Part shown: positions 1 through 8,840 of the stretch, one piece after another
Layout: every line of letters begins with the position of its first letter
How positions within the stretch are numbered: the stretch's first letter is position 1
Origin: Paracidovorax valerianellae
GTDB lineage: Bacteria > Pseudomonadota > Gammaproteobacteria > Burkholderiales > Burkholderiaceae_C
DNA length: 64,000 nucleotides
NCBI RefSeq assembly: GCF_900102625.1
Contig: NZ_FMZC01000002.1
Coordinates: 1-64,000, forward strand
Reading direction: 5' to 3'
The notes under the pieces: generated by a model
What the model was told of the DNA's origin: nothing
What the model saw: the letters and a program-made list of their open reading frames with translations, nothing else
The model's database searches: none
Translations under genes and position numbers: made by a program

Positions 1-632
1 CCCTGATCGAGGATGTAGCCTTGCTGGCTGATCTGCAGCGCCTGGCGTGCGCGTTGCTCCACCATCAGCACGGCCACGCCGGCGGCGGGCAGCTTCTGCA
101 CCATGTCGAATACCTTGCCGACCAGCGACGGCCCCAGCGCGGCGGTGGGTTCGTCCAGCACCATGATGCGGGGCGACGGCATCAGCGCACGGGCGAAGGC
201 CAGCTGCTGGCGCTCGCCGCCGGACAGGTCGCTGGCTGGCTGCGGCAGGCGCTCGACCAGCGCGGGGAAGTCGGCCAGCACCGCATCCATGCGGCGCTTG
301 ACGTGGGGCACGCCGCGCACCACCAGCAGGTTTTCGCGCACGGTGAGCGAAGTGAACACGTTGGCCACCTGCGGCACGTAGGCCAGGCCGGCGTCGAACC
401 GGTCTTCGGCCGACAGCCGCGTGATGTCGCGCCCGCCCAGGTGAATGCGGCCGGACACGCGCGGCAGCAGGCCCAGCAGTGCCTTCACCAGCGTGGACTT
501 GCCCGCGCCGTTGGTGCCGGCGATGGTGACGATCTCGCCCGGCGCCACCGCCAGGTCGATGCCGTGGATGATGTCCACCTCGGAATAGCCGCCGCTCAGC
601 TCGCCGATCTGCAGCAGGTTGCCGTCGCTCAT
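1..632 (-). CDS. livF: Branched-chain amino-acid-type ABC transporter ATP-binding protein LivF (3' end cut by window)
   Basis: Reading the minus strand from the ATG at 632 gives an ABC ATPase open to the left edge, about 210 residues of a family that usually has about 235. Visible motifs are Walker A (GTNGAGKS), the Q-loop (YVPQ), the ABC signature (LSGGERQQ) and Walker B (IMVLDEP). The order livH-livM-livG-livF and the short LivF-type ATPase identify it as the second nucleotide-binding subunit of a high-affinity uptake system for branched-chain amino acids or a related compound. Its ATG overlaps the livG stop codon (ATGA), so translation is probably coupled. The substrate cannot be read from the ATPase; the neighbouring amidohydrolase suggests an amide or peptide-like compound rather than plain leucine. 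Confidence 0.9.
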   Translation of the reverse strand, partial: MSDGNLLQIGELSGGYSEVDIIHGIDLAVAPGEIVTIAGTNGAGKSTLVKALLGLLPRVSGRIHLGGRDITRLSAEDRFDAGLAYVPQVANVFTSLTVRENLLVVRGVPHVKRRMDAVLADFPALVERLPQPASDLSGGERQQLAFARALMPSPRIMVLDEPTAALGPSLVGKVFDMVQKLPAAGVAVLMVEQRARQALQISQQGYILDQ

Positions 633-1480
633 ACCACCCCTCCCATGTACGCTTCTTGCACGCGCGGGTCGTCCAGCACCGTGTGCGGGTCGCCCTGCGC
701 CAGGATGCGGCCCCGGTCCATCACGATCATGCGGTTGGACAGCGCCTTGAGCGCCTGCAGGTGGTGCTCGATGACGATGAAGGCGATGCCCTGCCCGTTC
801 AGTTCGCGCACGCGGTCGCAGATTTCTTCGATCAGAACCGGGTTCACGCCGGCGAAGGGCTCGTCGAGCAGGATGCAGCGCGGGTCCAGCATGAGCACGC
901 GGCCCAGCTCCACCAGTTTTTTCTGCCCGCCCGAGAGTCCGCCTGCCTTCACGTCGCGCACGCGCGCCAGGTTCAAAAACTGAAGGATGCCGTCGGCCTT
1001 GGCGCCCAGCTGCGCTTCATGTTCGCGGCGGCTGCGGGTCTGGAAGAACGCGTTGACCAGCCGCTCGCCCTGCGGGTTGGCCGCGGCGGCCAGCAGATTC
1101 TCGTGCACCGTCAGGCTCTTGAACTCGCGCGGGATCTGGAACGTGCGCACCAGCCCCATGCGGGCACGGCGATAAGGCGGCACGCGGGTGATGTCCTGCC
1201 CCGCGAAGGCAATGCGCCCCGCGTCGGCCGGCTGCTGGCCGGCAATGGCGGCAAAGAGCGTGCTCTTGCCTGCGCCGTTGGTGCCGGCGATGCCCAGGAT
1301 TTCGCGCTCGGCCAGTTGCAGCGACACATCGTCCACCGCCTTGAAGCCGCCGAACAGGCGGGTAACGCCCTCCACGTTCAGCATCGGGGCCGTGCCCTGG
1401 CCTGCTGGCGCGGCACCCGCAATCCCATCTGCGCTCACATTCGCACTCACATTGGCACTCACATCTGCGGTCGCATTCAT
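629..1480 (-). CDS. livG: ABC transporter ATP-binding protein LivG
   Basis: This is the first nucleotide-binding subunit of the Liv-type permease, about 283 residues. It has Walker A (GTNGAGKS), an ABC signature (LSGGQKK) and Walker B (CILLDEP). The ATG at 1480 overlaps the livM stop as ATGA. It adds an N-terminal tail of about 33 residues before the conserved core (MLNVEGVTRLFGG), and the tail contains the tandem unit SANV encoded by a 12-bp repeat. A start at the internal Met just before the core is an alternative, but the overlapping ATG fits the operon spacing better. Confidence 0.92.
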   Translation of the reverse strand: MNATADVSANVSANVSADGIAGAAPAGQGTAPMLNVEGVTRLFGGFKAVDDVSLQLAEREILGIAGTNGAGKSTLFAAIAGQQPADAGRIAFAGQDITRVPPYRRARMGLVRTFQIPREFKSLTVHENLLAAAANPQGERLVNAFFQTRSRREHEAQLGAKADGILQFLNLARVRDVKAGGLSGGQKKLVELGRVLMLDPRCILLDEPFAGVNPVLIEEICDRVRELNGQGIAFIVIEHHLQALKALSNRMIVMDRGRILAQGDPHTVLDDPRVQEAYMGGVV

Positions 1481-2355
1481 TGGGTCTTGCCTCCGAACAG
1501 GCCATTGGGCCGGTACAGCGTGACCAGGATCAGCGCCAGCCCCACGGCCGCCAGGCGCAGGCTGGCCATGCCCACTTCGGACACGCCCGGCACCCAGTCC
1601 TTGGCGAAGCGCGAGCCCTCCAGAAACACCATCAGCAGCAGCGAGCCGAACACGGCGCCGCGCACCGTGCCCGCGCCGCCCATCACCAGGCCCATCCACA
1701 CGTAGAAGGTAATGAGCGGAATGAACTGCTCGGGCGTGATGAAGGTGATGAAGTGCGCATAGAACGCGCCCGCCACGCCGGCCAGCGCCGCGCCCAGCAT
1801 GAACACCTGCACCTTGAACCAGGCCGGGTCCTTGCCCAGCGCGGACAGCGCGGCCTCGTCGTCGCCGATGGCCTTCAGCAGCCGGCCGAACGGGCTGCGC
1901 GTGAGGCGCACCGTGCCCCACGACACCAGCGCCACCAGCAGCAGCAAGGTGGCGAACGTGGCCATGTCGGACACCGGGCCCCAGGCCGCGAACAGCTTGG
2001 GCAGGCCGGGCAGGCCCTGCACGCCCTTGGTCAGCCAGCTTTCCTGCTGGATGGAAATGCGCACGGCTTCGGAGAAGCCCAGCGTGACGATGGCCAGGTA
2101 GTCGTCGCGCAAGCGCAGCGACAGCAGCCCGATGGGCAGCGCCAGCAGGCCCGACAGCACGCCCGCCGCGATGAAGCACACAGCCAGCGGCACGCCCTGC
2201 AGCGACAGCAGGCCCGAGGTGTAGGCGCCGACGGCGAAGAACGCCACCACGCCGAAGTTGACCAGCCGCGTCAGGCCGAACTGCAGGTTCAGCCCCAGCG
2301 CGAGCAGGCAATAGATGAGGGCGATGACGCCGATGGCGCAAAGGTAGGCAATCAT
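1477..2355 (-). CDS. livM: ABC transporter permease LivM
   Basis: A 292-residue inner-membrane permease with the family's run of hydrophobic segments and the typical LivM opening (GLNLQFGLTRLVNFG, then GAYTSGLLSL). It forms the transmembrane channel with LivH. It lies 16 bp after livH and overlaps livG by 4 bp. Length is normal for LivM and nothing looks broken. Confidence 0.93.
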   Translation of the reverse strand: MIAYLCAIGVIALIYCLLALGLNLQFGLTRLVNFGVVAFFAVGAYTSGLLSLQGVPLAVCFIAAGVLSGLLALPIGLLSLRLRDDYLAIVTLGFSEAVRISIQQESWLTKGVQGLPGLPKLFAAWGPVSDMATFATLLLLVALVSWGTVRLTRSPFGRLLKAIGDDEAALSALGKDPAWFKVQVFMLGAALAGVAGAFYAHFITFITPEQFIPLITFYVWMGLVMGGAGTVRGAVFGSLLLMVFLEGSRFAKDWVPGVSEVGMASLRLAAVGLALILVTLYRPNGLFGGKTQ

Positions 2356-2371
2356 GGAATCGGCTCCTTGT

Positions 2372-3247
2372 TCAGCGCACCAGCTGCACGCGGCCCATGA
2401 TGCCGGCCGGGCGCAGCAGCAGCACCAGCGCCAGCACCACGAACGACAGCACCAGCTTGTACGACGGGCCCAGCAGCGGCACCGCCAGCTCTTGCGCCAC
2501 GCACAGCAGCAGCGCGCCCAGCACCGCGCCCACCGGGCTGCCGATGCCGCCCAGCACCATGGCGGCGAACGCGGGAATCAGGCTCTCCCAACCCATCTCG
2601 GGGCTGACGATGGCCTTCATGCCCAGCAGCACGCCGCCGATGGCCGAGAGCGCGCCCACCAGCGCCCACAGGCTCAGCATGAGCTTGCCGGCGCGAATGC
2701 CGCTGGCGCGCGCCAGATCGGCACTGTCGGCCACGGCGCGCAACTGGCGGCCGAAGCTGGTGCGGTAGATCAGCACGAACACCACGATCAGGCACACCAC
2801 GGCGATGCCCGCGATGGCCACGTCGGTGGGCAGCAGGCGCACGCCGCCGAAGTTCCAGGCGCGCACCAGCGGCAGGTCGAACGTGCGCTGGTCGTGCCCG
2901 GCAAAGAAAGAGATCAGGCTGCGCAGCAAAAAGCCGAGGCCGATCGCCGCGAGCATGGACGACACCATGGGCCGCCCGGCCAGCTTGCGAAAGATGAGCG
3001 TGTACGAGCCGGCGGACACCGCGGCCGTGGCCACCATGCTGCCCAGCGCCGCCGCCCACAGCGGCCAGCCGCCCAGCATCTGCACCGCCACGGCGGCATA
3101 GGCGCCGGTGGTCAGGAAGTCGCCCGTGGCGGCATTGGGAAAGCGGTTGACGCCCATCACCAGGGTCATGACCAGCGCGGGCAGTGCCACCACCAGGCCT
3201 TCGATCAATCCGTTGATCAACAGGTTTGCGAAATCGATCCAGGTCAT
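2372..3247 (-). CDS. livH: ABC transporter permease LivH
   Basis: The second permease subunit, about 291 residues, strongly hydrophobic, with the LivH-type motif NRFPNAATGDFLTTGAYAA near the N-terminus. An upstream in-frame start at 3280 would add 11 charged residues (MASKGEERDDA) that do not look like a LivH N-terminus, so the ATG at 3247, which begins MTWIDFANLLINGL, is preferred. It is transcribed with the binding protein upstream and livM downstream. Confidence 0.9.
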   Translation of the reverse strand: MTWIDFANLLINGLIEGLVVALPALVMTLVMGVNRFPNAATGDFLTTGAYAAVAVQMLGGWPLWAAALGSMVATAAVSAGSYTLIFRKLAGRPMVSSMLAAIGLGFLLRSLISFFAGHDQRTFDLPLVRAWNFGGVRLLPTDVAIAGIAVVCLIVVFVLIYRTSFGRQLRAVADSADLARASGIRAGKLMLSLWALVGALSAIGGVLLGMKAIVSPEMGWESLIPAFAAMVLGGIGSPVGAVLGALLLCVAQELAVPLLGPSYKLVLSFVVLALVLLLRPAGIMGRVQLVR

Positions 3248-3325
3248 TGCGTCATCTCGTTCTTCACCCTTGCTTGCCAAAAAGCCCCGGGCCGCGCGTT
3301 GCCGTGCAGCCCGGAGCGTGTGCGA

Positions 3326-4546
3326 TCACGCAGCGATGGACACCACGTCGCTGCGCACCAGCTGGCCCTTTTCGATCACGAAGACGCCGAAGTCCGGAGT
3401 GGCGTCGCCGTACTTGTCGAAATCGAGCTTGCTGGACGCGCCTTCGTAGTTCACCTTGGCCTTCTTGGCCAGTTGCGCCTTGCCTTCGGCGAAGCTGAAG
3501 ACGGCCGTGCCGGGCGCGTTCGAGACATCGCGGATCTTGGCGTTGACCTGTTCCACCGTGGCCTTGGGGCCGGCGGCTTCCATGGCCAGGGCCAGCGAGA
3601 TCACCATGTCGTAGGCCATGGCGGCGTAGATGTTGGTGGAGGCGGCCTTGCCCGTGGCCTTGGTGAAGGCCGCGTCGAACTGCGCGTACGAGGTGCTCTT
3701 TTCGTTCGACACGGTTTCCACCGAGATGATGCCCTCGCACACTTCGGCGCCCAGGGCCTTCACCAGGTCGGGGTTGGCCGCCCAGCCGGGAATGATCCAC
3801 TTCGTGTCGGCGCCGGACTGGAACCACTCGCGCAGGATGATGGTGGTGTCGGGCAGGTACGAGCCCATCACGATCACGTCGGGCTTGGCCGCGAGAATCT
3901 TCTGCAGCTCGCTGCGGTAGCTGGGGCGGCTGGGTTCGTAGGTGACGTGCGCCGCCACCTGGCCGCCGCGCTGCGTCCACACCTTCGTGAAGCCTTCCAC
4001 GTTCCCCAGGCCCGAGGCGTTGTTGAACGCCATGGTTGCGGGCCGCTTGAAGCCGCGCTTCTTGCAGATCTCGGCGAACGCCGCGCCGAACCGGTCGTTG
4101 GTGGCCTGAAAGCGCCACACCAGGTCCTTGGTATCGAGCGTGGAGATGGCGGGTGCGCCCGACACGTTCATCTCGATGATGCCGGCCGCATCGGTCAGCG
4201 GCATCACCGCCAGCGACACGCCCGAGGCCCACGTGCCCAGCACGGCCTGCACCTTGTTCACTTCGATCAGCTTCTTGGCGGCCAGCACCGCGGCGTCGGG
4301 CTTGGTCTGGGAGTCTTCGCTGAAGAGTTCCAGCTTGCGGCCACCGGCACCGCCGGCGGCGTTGACCTCGTCCACCGCCAGGCGGATGGCCTGCTGCATG
4401 CCTGGGCCGTACGGGCTGCCCGCGCCGGTGATGGGCGTGAGCGAGCCGATGCGGAACACGTCGCCCTGCTGGCTGAAGCCGATGGTGGGCAGGCACTGCA
4501 GGGCGGCTGCGGCGCCGCCGAGCTTCACGAAATTTCTACGTTGCAT
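3326..4546 (-). CDS. Periplasmic substrate-binding protein of the Liv-type ABC transporter
   Basis: A 406-residue type I periplasmic binding protein (LivK/Leu-Ile-Val-binding fold) that would capture the substrate for LivHMGF. The N-terminus MQRRNFVKLGGAAAAL has a twin-arginine followed by a hydrophobic stretch, so export is probably by Tat, with cleavage near GFSQQ. The core shows IGSLTPITGAGSPYG and the AVLGTWASG segment typical of the ligand cleft. The gap to livH is 78 bp. The ligand is unknown. The family also binds amides, urea and aromatic compounds, and the adjacent amidohydrolase suggests the operon imports and then hydrolyses a non-standard compound. Confidence 0.9.
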   Translation of the reverse strand: MQRRNFVKLGGAAAALQCLPTIGFSQQGDVFRIGSLTPITGAGSPYGPGMQQAIRLAVDEVNAAGGAGGRKLELFSEDSQTKPDAAVLAAKKLIEVNKVQAVLGTWASGVSLAVMPLTDAAGIIEMNVSGAPAISTLDTKDLVWRFQATNDRFGAAFAEICKKRGFKRPATMAFNNASGLGNVEGFTKVWTQRGGQVAAHVTYEPSRPSYRSELQKILAAKPDVIVMGSYLPDTTIILREWFQSGADTKWIIPGWAANPDLVKALGAEVCEGIISVETVSNEKSTSYAQFDAAFTKATGKAASTNIYAAMAYDMVISLALAMEAAGPKATVEQVNAKIRDVSNAPGTAVFSFAEGKAQLAKKAKVNYEGASSKLDFDKYGDATPDFGVFVIEKGQLVRSDVVSIAA

Positions 4547-4604
4547 GAGGGTCTCCAGTCAGGTCAGGGGTCGGGATCGGTGGGTCGGGGTCAGGTCGCG
4601 GTCG

Positions 4605-5837
4605 TCAAAGGGTGTTCTTGAACACGGCGCCATCCTTCACGATGGCCTTGATGTGCTCGCCCTGGTTCAGCAGGCAGGCAATGTCGGTGAGCGGGTTGCC
4701 ATCGACCAGCAGCAGGTCGGCGATGGCGCCCACGGACACTTCGCCCAACTGGCCTTGCTGGCCCAGGATTTCAGCGCCGATCAGCGTGGCCTGCTGCAGC
4801 ACCGGGCCATTGCCCAGCACGTCGGCGCGCAGGCGCAGCTCGTCGGCCTGCAGGTAATGCGTTTCGGCCAGCAGGTCGCTGCCCAGGCCCATCTTCACGC
4901 CAGCCTTGGCCAGGATTTCGATGGCCGCCTTGCCCTGGCTGCGCACCGAATCGATCTTGGCGATGGACACCGCCGGCAGGCCGTAGCGCTCGCCCTCGTT
5001 CGCAAGGCCCTCGTAGGTGATGAGCGTGGGCACCATGAAGGCGCCCATCTCGGCCATGAGTTCGGCAGTGGGGGCATCCACCAGGTTGCCGTGCTCGATG
5101 GTGCGCACGCCGCAGCGCACGGCGCGGGCGATGGCGCGGGGCGTGTAGGCATGGGCCATCACATAGGTGTTGGCGTTGGAGGCCTCTTCGACAATGGCGC
5201 GCAGCTCGGCCTCGGAATAGCCCAGGTTGCCGATCGGGTCGTTGGGCGACGCCACGCCGCCCGAAGCCATCACCTTGATCTGCGTGGCGCCCTTGAGGAT
5301 TTCTTCGCGCACCGCCAGCCGGCAGGCGTCCACGCCATCGACCACGCGGCCGATGTTGCCCAGCTTGTAGGCGCACGAACACACGTCCAGGTTGTCATTG
5401 CGCTCGCGGAAGTCCGCATGGCCGCCGGTCTGCGACAGCGCCTTGCCCGAGGGGAAGATGCGCGGGCCCGGCACCAGCCCGGTGCGCACCGCTTCGGCCA
5501 GCGACCAGTCGCCGCCGCCCGCATCGCGCACCGTGGTGAAACCGCGGTCCAGCATGCCGCGCATGATGGGCAGCGACCGCAGCATGGTGAACACGTTGGG
5601 CATCTTGGCCACCGTGCCCAGATTGAACGACGACGCCACCACGTGCACGTGGCAGTCGATCAGGCCGGGCATGAGCGTCATGCCGCGCGCGTCGATCACC
5701 GTGGCGCCTTCGGGGGCCTGCAGCCCCTCGCCCACCGCCGCGATGCGGCCGTCCTGCACGAGGACCGAAAGGCCGGCGCGCAGCGTGAGGGCATGCACGT
5801 CCAGCACCTGGCTGTTCTCAATCAACAAAGCGGTCAT
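4605..5837 (-). CDS. Metal-dependent amidohydrolase (imidazolonepropionase/prolidase-like)
   Basis: A 410-residue TIM-barrel amidohydrolase. The metal ligands can be followed: DCHVHV (HxH after strand 1), the lysine in KVMASGG, likely carboxylated, the histidines in HAYTP and IEHGN, and the aspartate in GLGSDLL. This arrangement matches the Xaa-Pro dipeptidase/imidazolonepropionase-like group that hydrolyses dipeptides or cyclic amides in the cytosol. It is the first gene of the Liv-type ABC operon (58 bp before the binding protein), which suggests it acts on the imported compound. The exact substrate is not recognisable. Confidence 0.85.
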   Translation of the reverse strand: MTALLIENSQVLDVHALTLRAGLSVLVQDGRIAAVGEGLQAPEGATVIDARGMTLMPGLIDCHVHVVASSFNLGTVAKMPNVFTMLRSLPIMRGMLDRGFTTVRDAGGGDWSLAEAVRTGLVPGPRIFPSGKALSQTGGHADFRERNDNLDVCSCAYKLGNIGRVVDGVDACRLAVREEILKGATQIKVMASGGVASPNDPIGNLGYSEAELRAIVEEASNANTYVMAHAYTPRAIARAVRCGVRTIEHGNLVDAPTAELMAEMGAFMVPTLITYEGLANEGERYGLPAVSIAKIDSVRSQGKAAIEILAKAGVKMGLGSDLLAETHYLQADELRLRADVLGNGPVLQQATLIGAEILGQQGQLGEVSVGAIADLLLVDGNPLTDIACLLNQGEHIKAIVKDGAVFKNTL

Positions 5838-6052
5838 GAAGAGGAAGATTCAAAAAAAGGGCTTCAAAATTACTCATGGCCTGCGCAACCGGAGGACCAT
5901 GGGCCTGCGCCGTCCCGTTTGCGGTGCAATGAAAGCACTCCATTCGGGGAAAACCGTCACAACGCCGTCACAGGTTGCATTTATCAGGCCAATCCGCTCC
6001 CGTCGCAACGCCTAAAATCTCAACCGCCCATGACTACAGCTCATATCACTGC

Positions 6053-7024
6053 ATGCGCCGCCTCTGCCCCACCCTCTCCGAACTGAACGCTTTCCACTCT
6101 GCGGCAAAGCACCAGGCTTTCACCATGGCGGCCAAGGAGCTATGTGTCACCCAGAGCGCCATCAGCCGCCACATCGCATCGCTGGAGGACTACCTGGGGC
6201 AAAAGCTTTTCATCCGCCGATCCTCGGGGCTGGAGCTGACCGATGCGGGCGCCACCTACCTCAACGCCACCCGCCCCGCGATGGCGGCGCTCGAATCGGC
6301 CACCGCACAACTCATGTCGTACGGCGGCGATGGCGGCGCGCTCAATCTGTCGGTACCGCCCACGTTCGCGGCGCAGTGGCTGTTCCCGCGCCTGGGGCAC
6401 TTCAAACGCACGCTGCCGCAGGTGTCGCTGAACTTCGTGCGCTACCAGCACGCGCACGACTTCGCGGTGCCGCACGAGTTCGACGCGGCCATCCAGTACG
6501 GCTACGGCAACTGGCCCAGCGCCAATGCGCGCTACCTGATCGGGCAGGAGACCAGCATCGTCTGCAGCCCCCAATTGCGCGACAGCCTGCCGCTGCGCAG
6601 CCCCGCCGACCTGCAGCGCGCCACCCTGCTGCAGCACATCGAGGTGCCGCTGGCCTGGCACGACTGGATGGTGGCCAATGGCGGCGACACCGGCGGCAGC
6701 CGCTTCGGGCCGGGTTTCAACCTGTACTCGCTCATCATCCGGGCGGCTGTGTCGGGCTTCGGCGTGGGCATCGTGCCCACGTGCCTGGTGGAAGACGAAC
6801 TGCAGGCCGGCTCGCTGGTGGAGCCGCTCGGCCAGCGCTTTCAAAGCCCGCTGGGCTACTACCTGTGCGCACCCACGGCCCGCACCAACCTGTCGGTGTA
6901 CCGGCTGGTGAGCGGCTGGCTGGAGCACTGCTGCAGCCATGCGGCGGGCACCGACCCGGGCGTGGGCACGGCGCCCGCGGCGGGGTGCATCTTCTGTGGC
7001 GTGGAGCCTGCAGCGGCCTCTTGA
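6053..7024 (+). CDS. LysR-family transcriptional regulator (GcvA-like)
   Basis: About 323 residues. The N-terminal helix-turn-helix is clear (AKELCVTQSAISRHIASLEDYLG), followed by a type 2 periplasmic-binding-like effector domain. The start MRRLCPTLSELNAFHSAA is chosen because it puts the DNA-binding domain at the usual position; an in-frame start 78 bases upstream would add an atypical tail. It is divergent from the amidohydrolase/ABC operon across a 215-bp gap, the usual arrangement for a LysR protein controlling the neighbouring operon. The ligand may be the transported compound (inference). Confidence 0.88.
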   Translation: MRRLCPTLSELNAFHSAAKHQAFTMAAKELCVTQSAISRHIASLEDYLGQKLFIRRSSGLELTDAGATYLNATRPAMAALESATAQLMSYGGDGGALNLSVPPTFAAQWLFPRLGHFKRTLPQVSLNFVRYQHAHDFAVPHEFDAAIQYGYGNWPSANARYLIGQETSIVCSPQLRDSLPLRSPADLQRATLLQHIEVPLAWHDWMVANGGDTGGSRFGPGFNLYSLIIRAAVSGFGVGIVPTCLVEDELQAGSLVEPLGQRFQSPLGYYLCAPTARTNLSVYRLVSGWLEHCCSHAAGTDPGVGTAPAAGCIFCGVEPAAAS

Positions 7025-7084
7025 GCCCGGGGCCGGCCGCCAGCGCGGCGGCAGGCCGTCCCTGCGGGTGATGTGGTCAGACGC

Positions 7085-8686
7085 TCAGGCCGGGCCCGGG
7101 CCAGTGTCGGGGCCGGCACCACCCTCACCCACGGACCGCACGGTGTTGCGCCCGGCCTGCTTGGCGGCGTACAGCGCTGCATCGGCCTCGGCCAGCAGGT
7201 CCTTTGCAGTGGCGGGGGCCCTGTCCGTCCAGTCGCAGCACGCCAGGCCGCCGCTCACCGTCACGCAGTCGAAAGGGCTTTCGGGGTGCGGTATCTCCAG
7301 CGCCCGCACCGCCGCGCGGGCGGCCGAGGCCACCAGGGCAGCGCCCGAGGCGTCCGTCTCGGGCAGCACGATGACGAACTCCTCCCCGCCATAGCGCGCC
7401 ACCAGATCGCCGGGCCGGCGCACCGAGGCCTCCAGCGCACGGGCGACCTGGCGCAGGCATTCGTCGCCCTGCGGGTGGCCGAGGGCGTCGTTGTACTTCT
7501 TGAAAAAATCGACGTCGAACATGACGACCGACACCGGCTGGCGGCTGCGGCGGCAGCGGGCCATCACCTCGGCGACGCGCTGGTCATAGGCGCGGCGGTT
7601 GTACAGGCCCGTCAGGCCGTCGTGCTCGGCCAGGTGTTCCAGCTTGTCGTTGGCGAGCACCAGCGCATCGCGCGCGGCGGTCAGGTCGCGCTCGACATCG
7701 CGGCGATGCCGGACCGTCCGGATGACATAGCCGCCCGACAGACCGACCACCGACACCAGCAGCAAAATGCCCAGGGCCTGCACGGTGGCGGCGCGGCGCC
7801 ATTCCGCCAGCACTTCGTCTTCCGCCAGCGCCACCGTGATCAACAGCGGGTTGCTCTTGGCATGCTCGAAGCTCACCAGGCGGCGCACGCCGTCGATGGG
7901 CGACGGCACCGTCGTGATGCCGGACCGGTTTTCCGCCAGGGTGCGAAAGTACGCGGAGGTGCCCAGGTTGCGCCCCAGGTCTTCGGTGAAGAAGGGCCGG
8001 CGCGCCAGCACGGTGCCCTCGCCCAGCAGCAGCGCGATGGCGCCCCGCTCCCCGATCTCCAGGCCGTTCAGCAGGCCGAGCACGTAGTCCACCCGGATCG
8101 TCGCCAGCGCCACGCCCGCGAACTGGCCGTTGGCGTCGTCGATGCGGCGGGACACGGGAATCACCCACACGCCCGACGAGCGGCTGACGATGGGCTTGCC
8201 GATGGCCAGGCGCGTGCTCGGGCTGTCGCGGTGGTGGATGAAATAGGCGCGGTCGGCGTTGTCGGCCTGGGGGTTCTGCACGGGCTGCGAGTTGACGAGC
8301 CAGCTGCCGTCGCGCCCGAAGATGAACAGGCCGTGCAGGTGCTCCGACTGGGCAACGTGCGTGACCAGCACGGGCTGCAGGCGGTCCAGCGCTTCGGGCG
8401 CCATGTCGGAGCGCTCCAGCTCATACACCACGCTGGCGAGCACCCGGCCGACTTCGGCGAACATGGCATCGGTCTGCTGTGAAAAGGCGTGCGTGAGGTT
8501 GCGCGCCGAGTCGGTGGCCTGCTGCCATTCGGCGTCGCGCGCGCGCCAGGCCAGCCACACGTTGGAGGCCACGAGCAGCAGTGCGACCAGCACGACGAAC
8601 AGCACCGTCGATGCGACGGAGCGGTCCTTGTCAGGACGGTCAGGAGGAAGGGGGGCCGCCGGGGATCGGGGCAAGGCAAGAGGCAT
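7085..8686 (-). CDS. Membrane-bound diguanylate cyclase with periplasmic CACHE-type sensor
   Basis: 533 residues: a transmembrane helix (about 25-46), a periplasmic sensor region of about 250 residues with dCACHE-like pattern, a second helix (about 302-322), a short coiled stretch and a GGDEF domain. The active-site motif GGEEF lies at 433-437, and the inhibitory I-site RPGD (RxxD) at 424-427 is five residues upstream as required. It should therefore make c-di-GMP and be feedback-inhibited. The first metabolite signal is unknown. It stands alone between the LysR gene and the malonate operon. Confidence 0.9.
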   Translation of the reverse strand: MPLALPRSPAAPLPPDRPDKDRSVASTVLFVVLVALLLVASNVWLAWRARDAEWQQATDSARNLTHAFSQQTDAMFAEVGRVLASVVYELERSDMAPEALDRLQPVLVTHVAQSEHLHGLFIFGRDGSWLVNSQPVQNPQADNADRAYFIHHRDSPSTRLAIGKPIVSRSSGVWVIPVSRRIDDANGQFAGVALATIRVDYVLGLLNGLEIGERGAIALLLGEGTVLARRPFFTEDLGRNLGTSAYFRTLAENRSGITTVPSPIDGVRRLVSFEHAKSNPLLITVALAEDEVLAEWRRAATVQALGILLLVSVVGLSGGYVIRTVRHRRDVERDLTAARDALVLANDKLEHLAEHDGLTGLYNRRAYDQRVAEVMARCRRSRQPVSVVMFDVDFFKKYNDALGHPQGDECLRQVARALEASVRRPGDLVARYGGEEFVIVLPETDASGAALVASAARAAVRALEIPHPESPFDCVTVSGGLACCDWTDRAPATAKDLLAEADAALYAAKQAGRNTVRSVGEGGAGPDTGPGPA

Positions 8687-8840
8687 TCAGCACGGTTCCA
8701 GAGGGCGAAGGCGCCTTCAGGTTAGCACCGGCTGCCGCCGCGGTGAAGCGGCTTTCCCCTCGATTCCGCCAACCGGGCCACCGGTCAGGCCAGCCACCGG
8801 CCGCCAGGCGAGGCCCGCGGCGCCGGTGGCGGCAACCCCA

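Noticed and set aside
629-2341. 570-codon frame covering livG and part of livM
   Set aside because: The part above 1480 is livM read in another frame; LivG starts at 1480 with the ATGA overlap.
2354-4621. 755-codon open frame on the plus strand
   Set aside because: It is His/Gln/Ala-rich antisense to the Liv operon, with no family pattern; a typical high-GC shadow frame.
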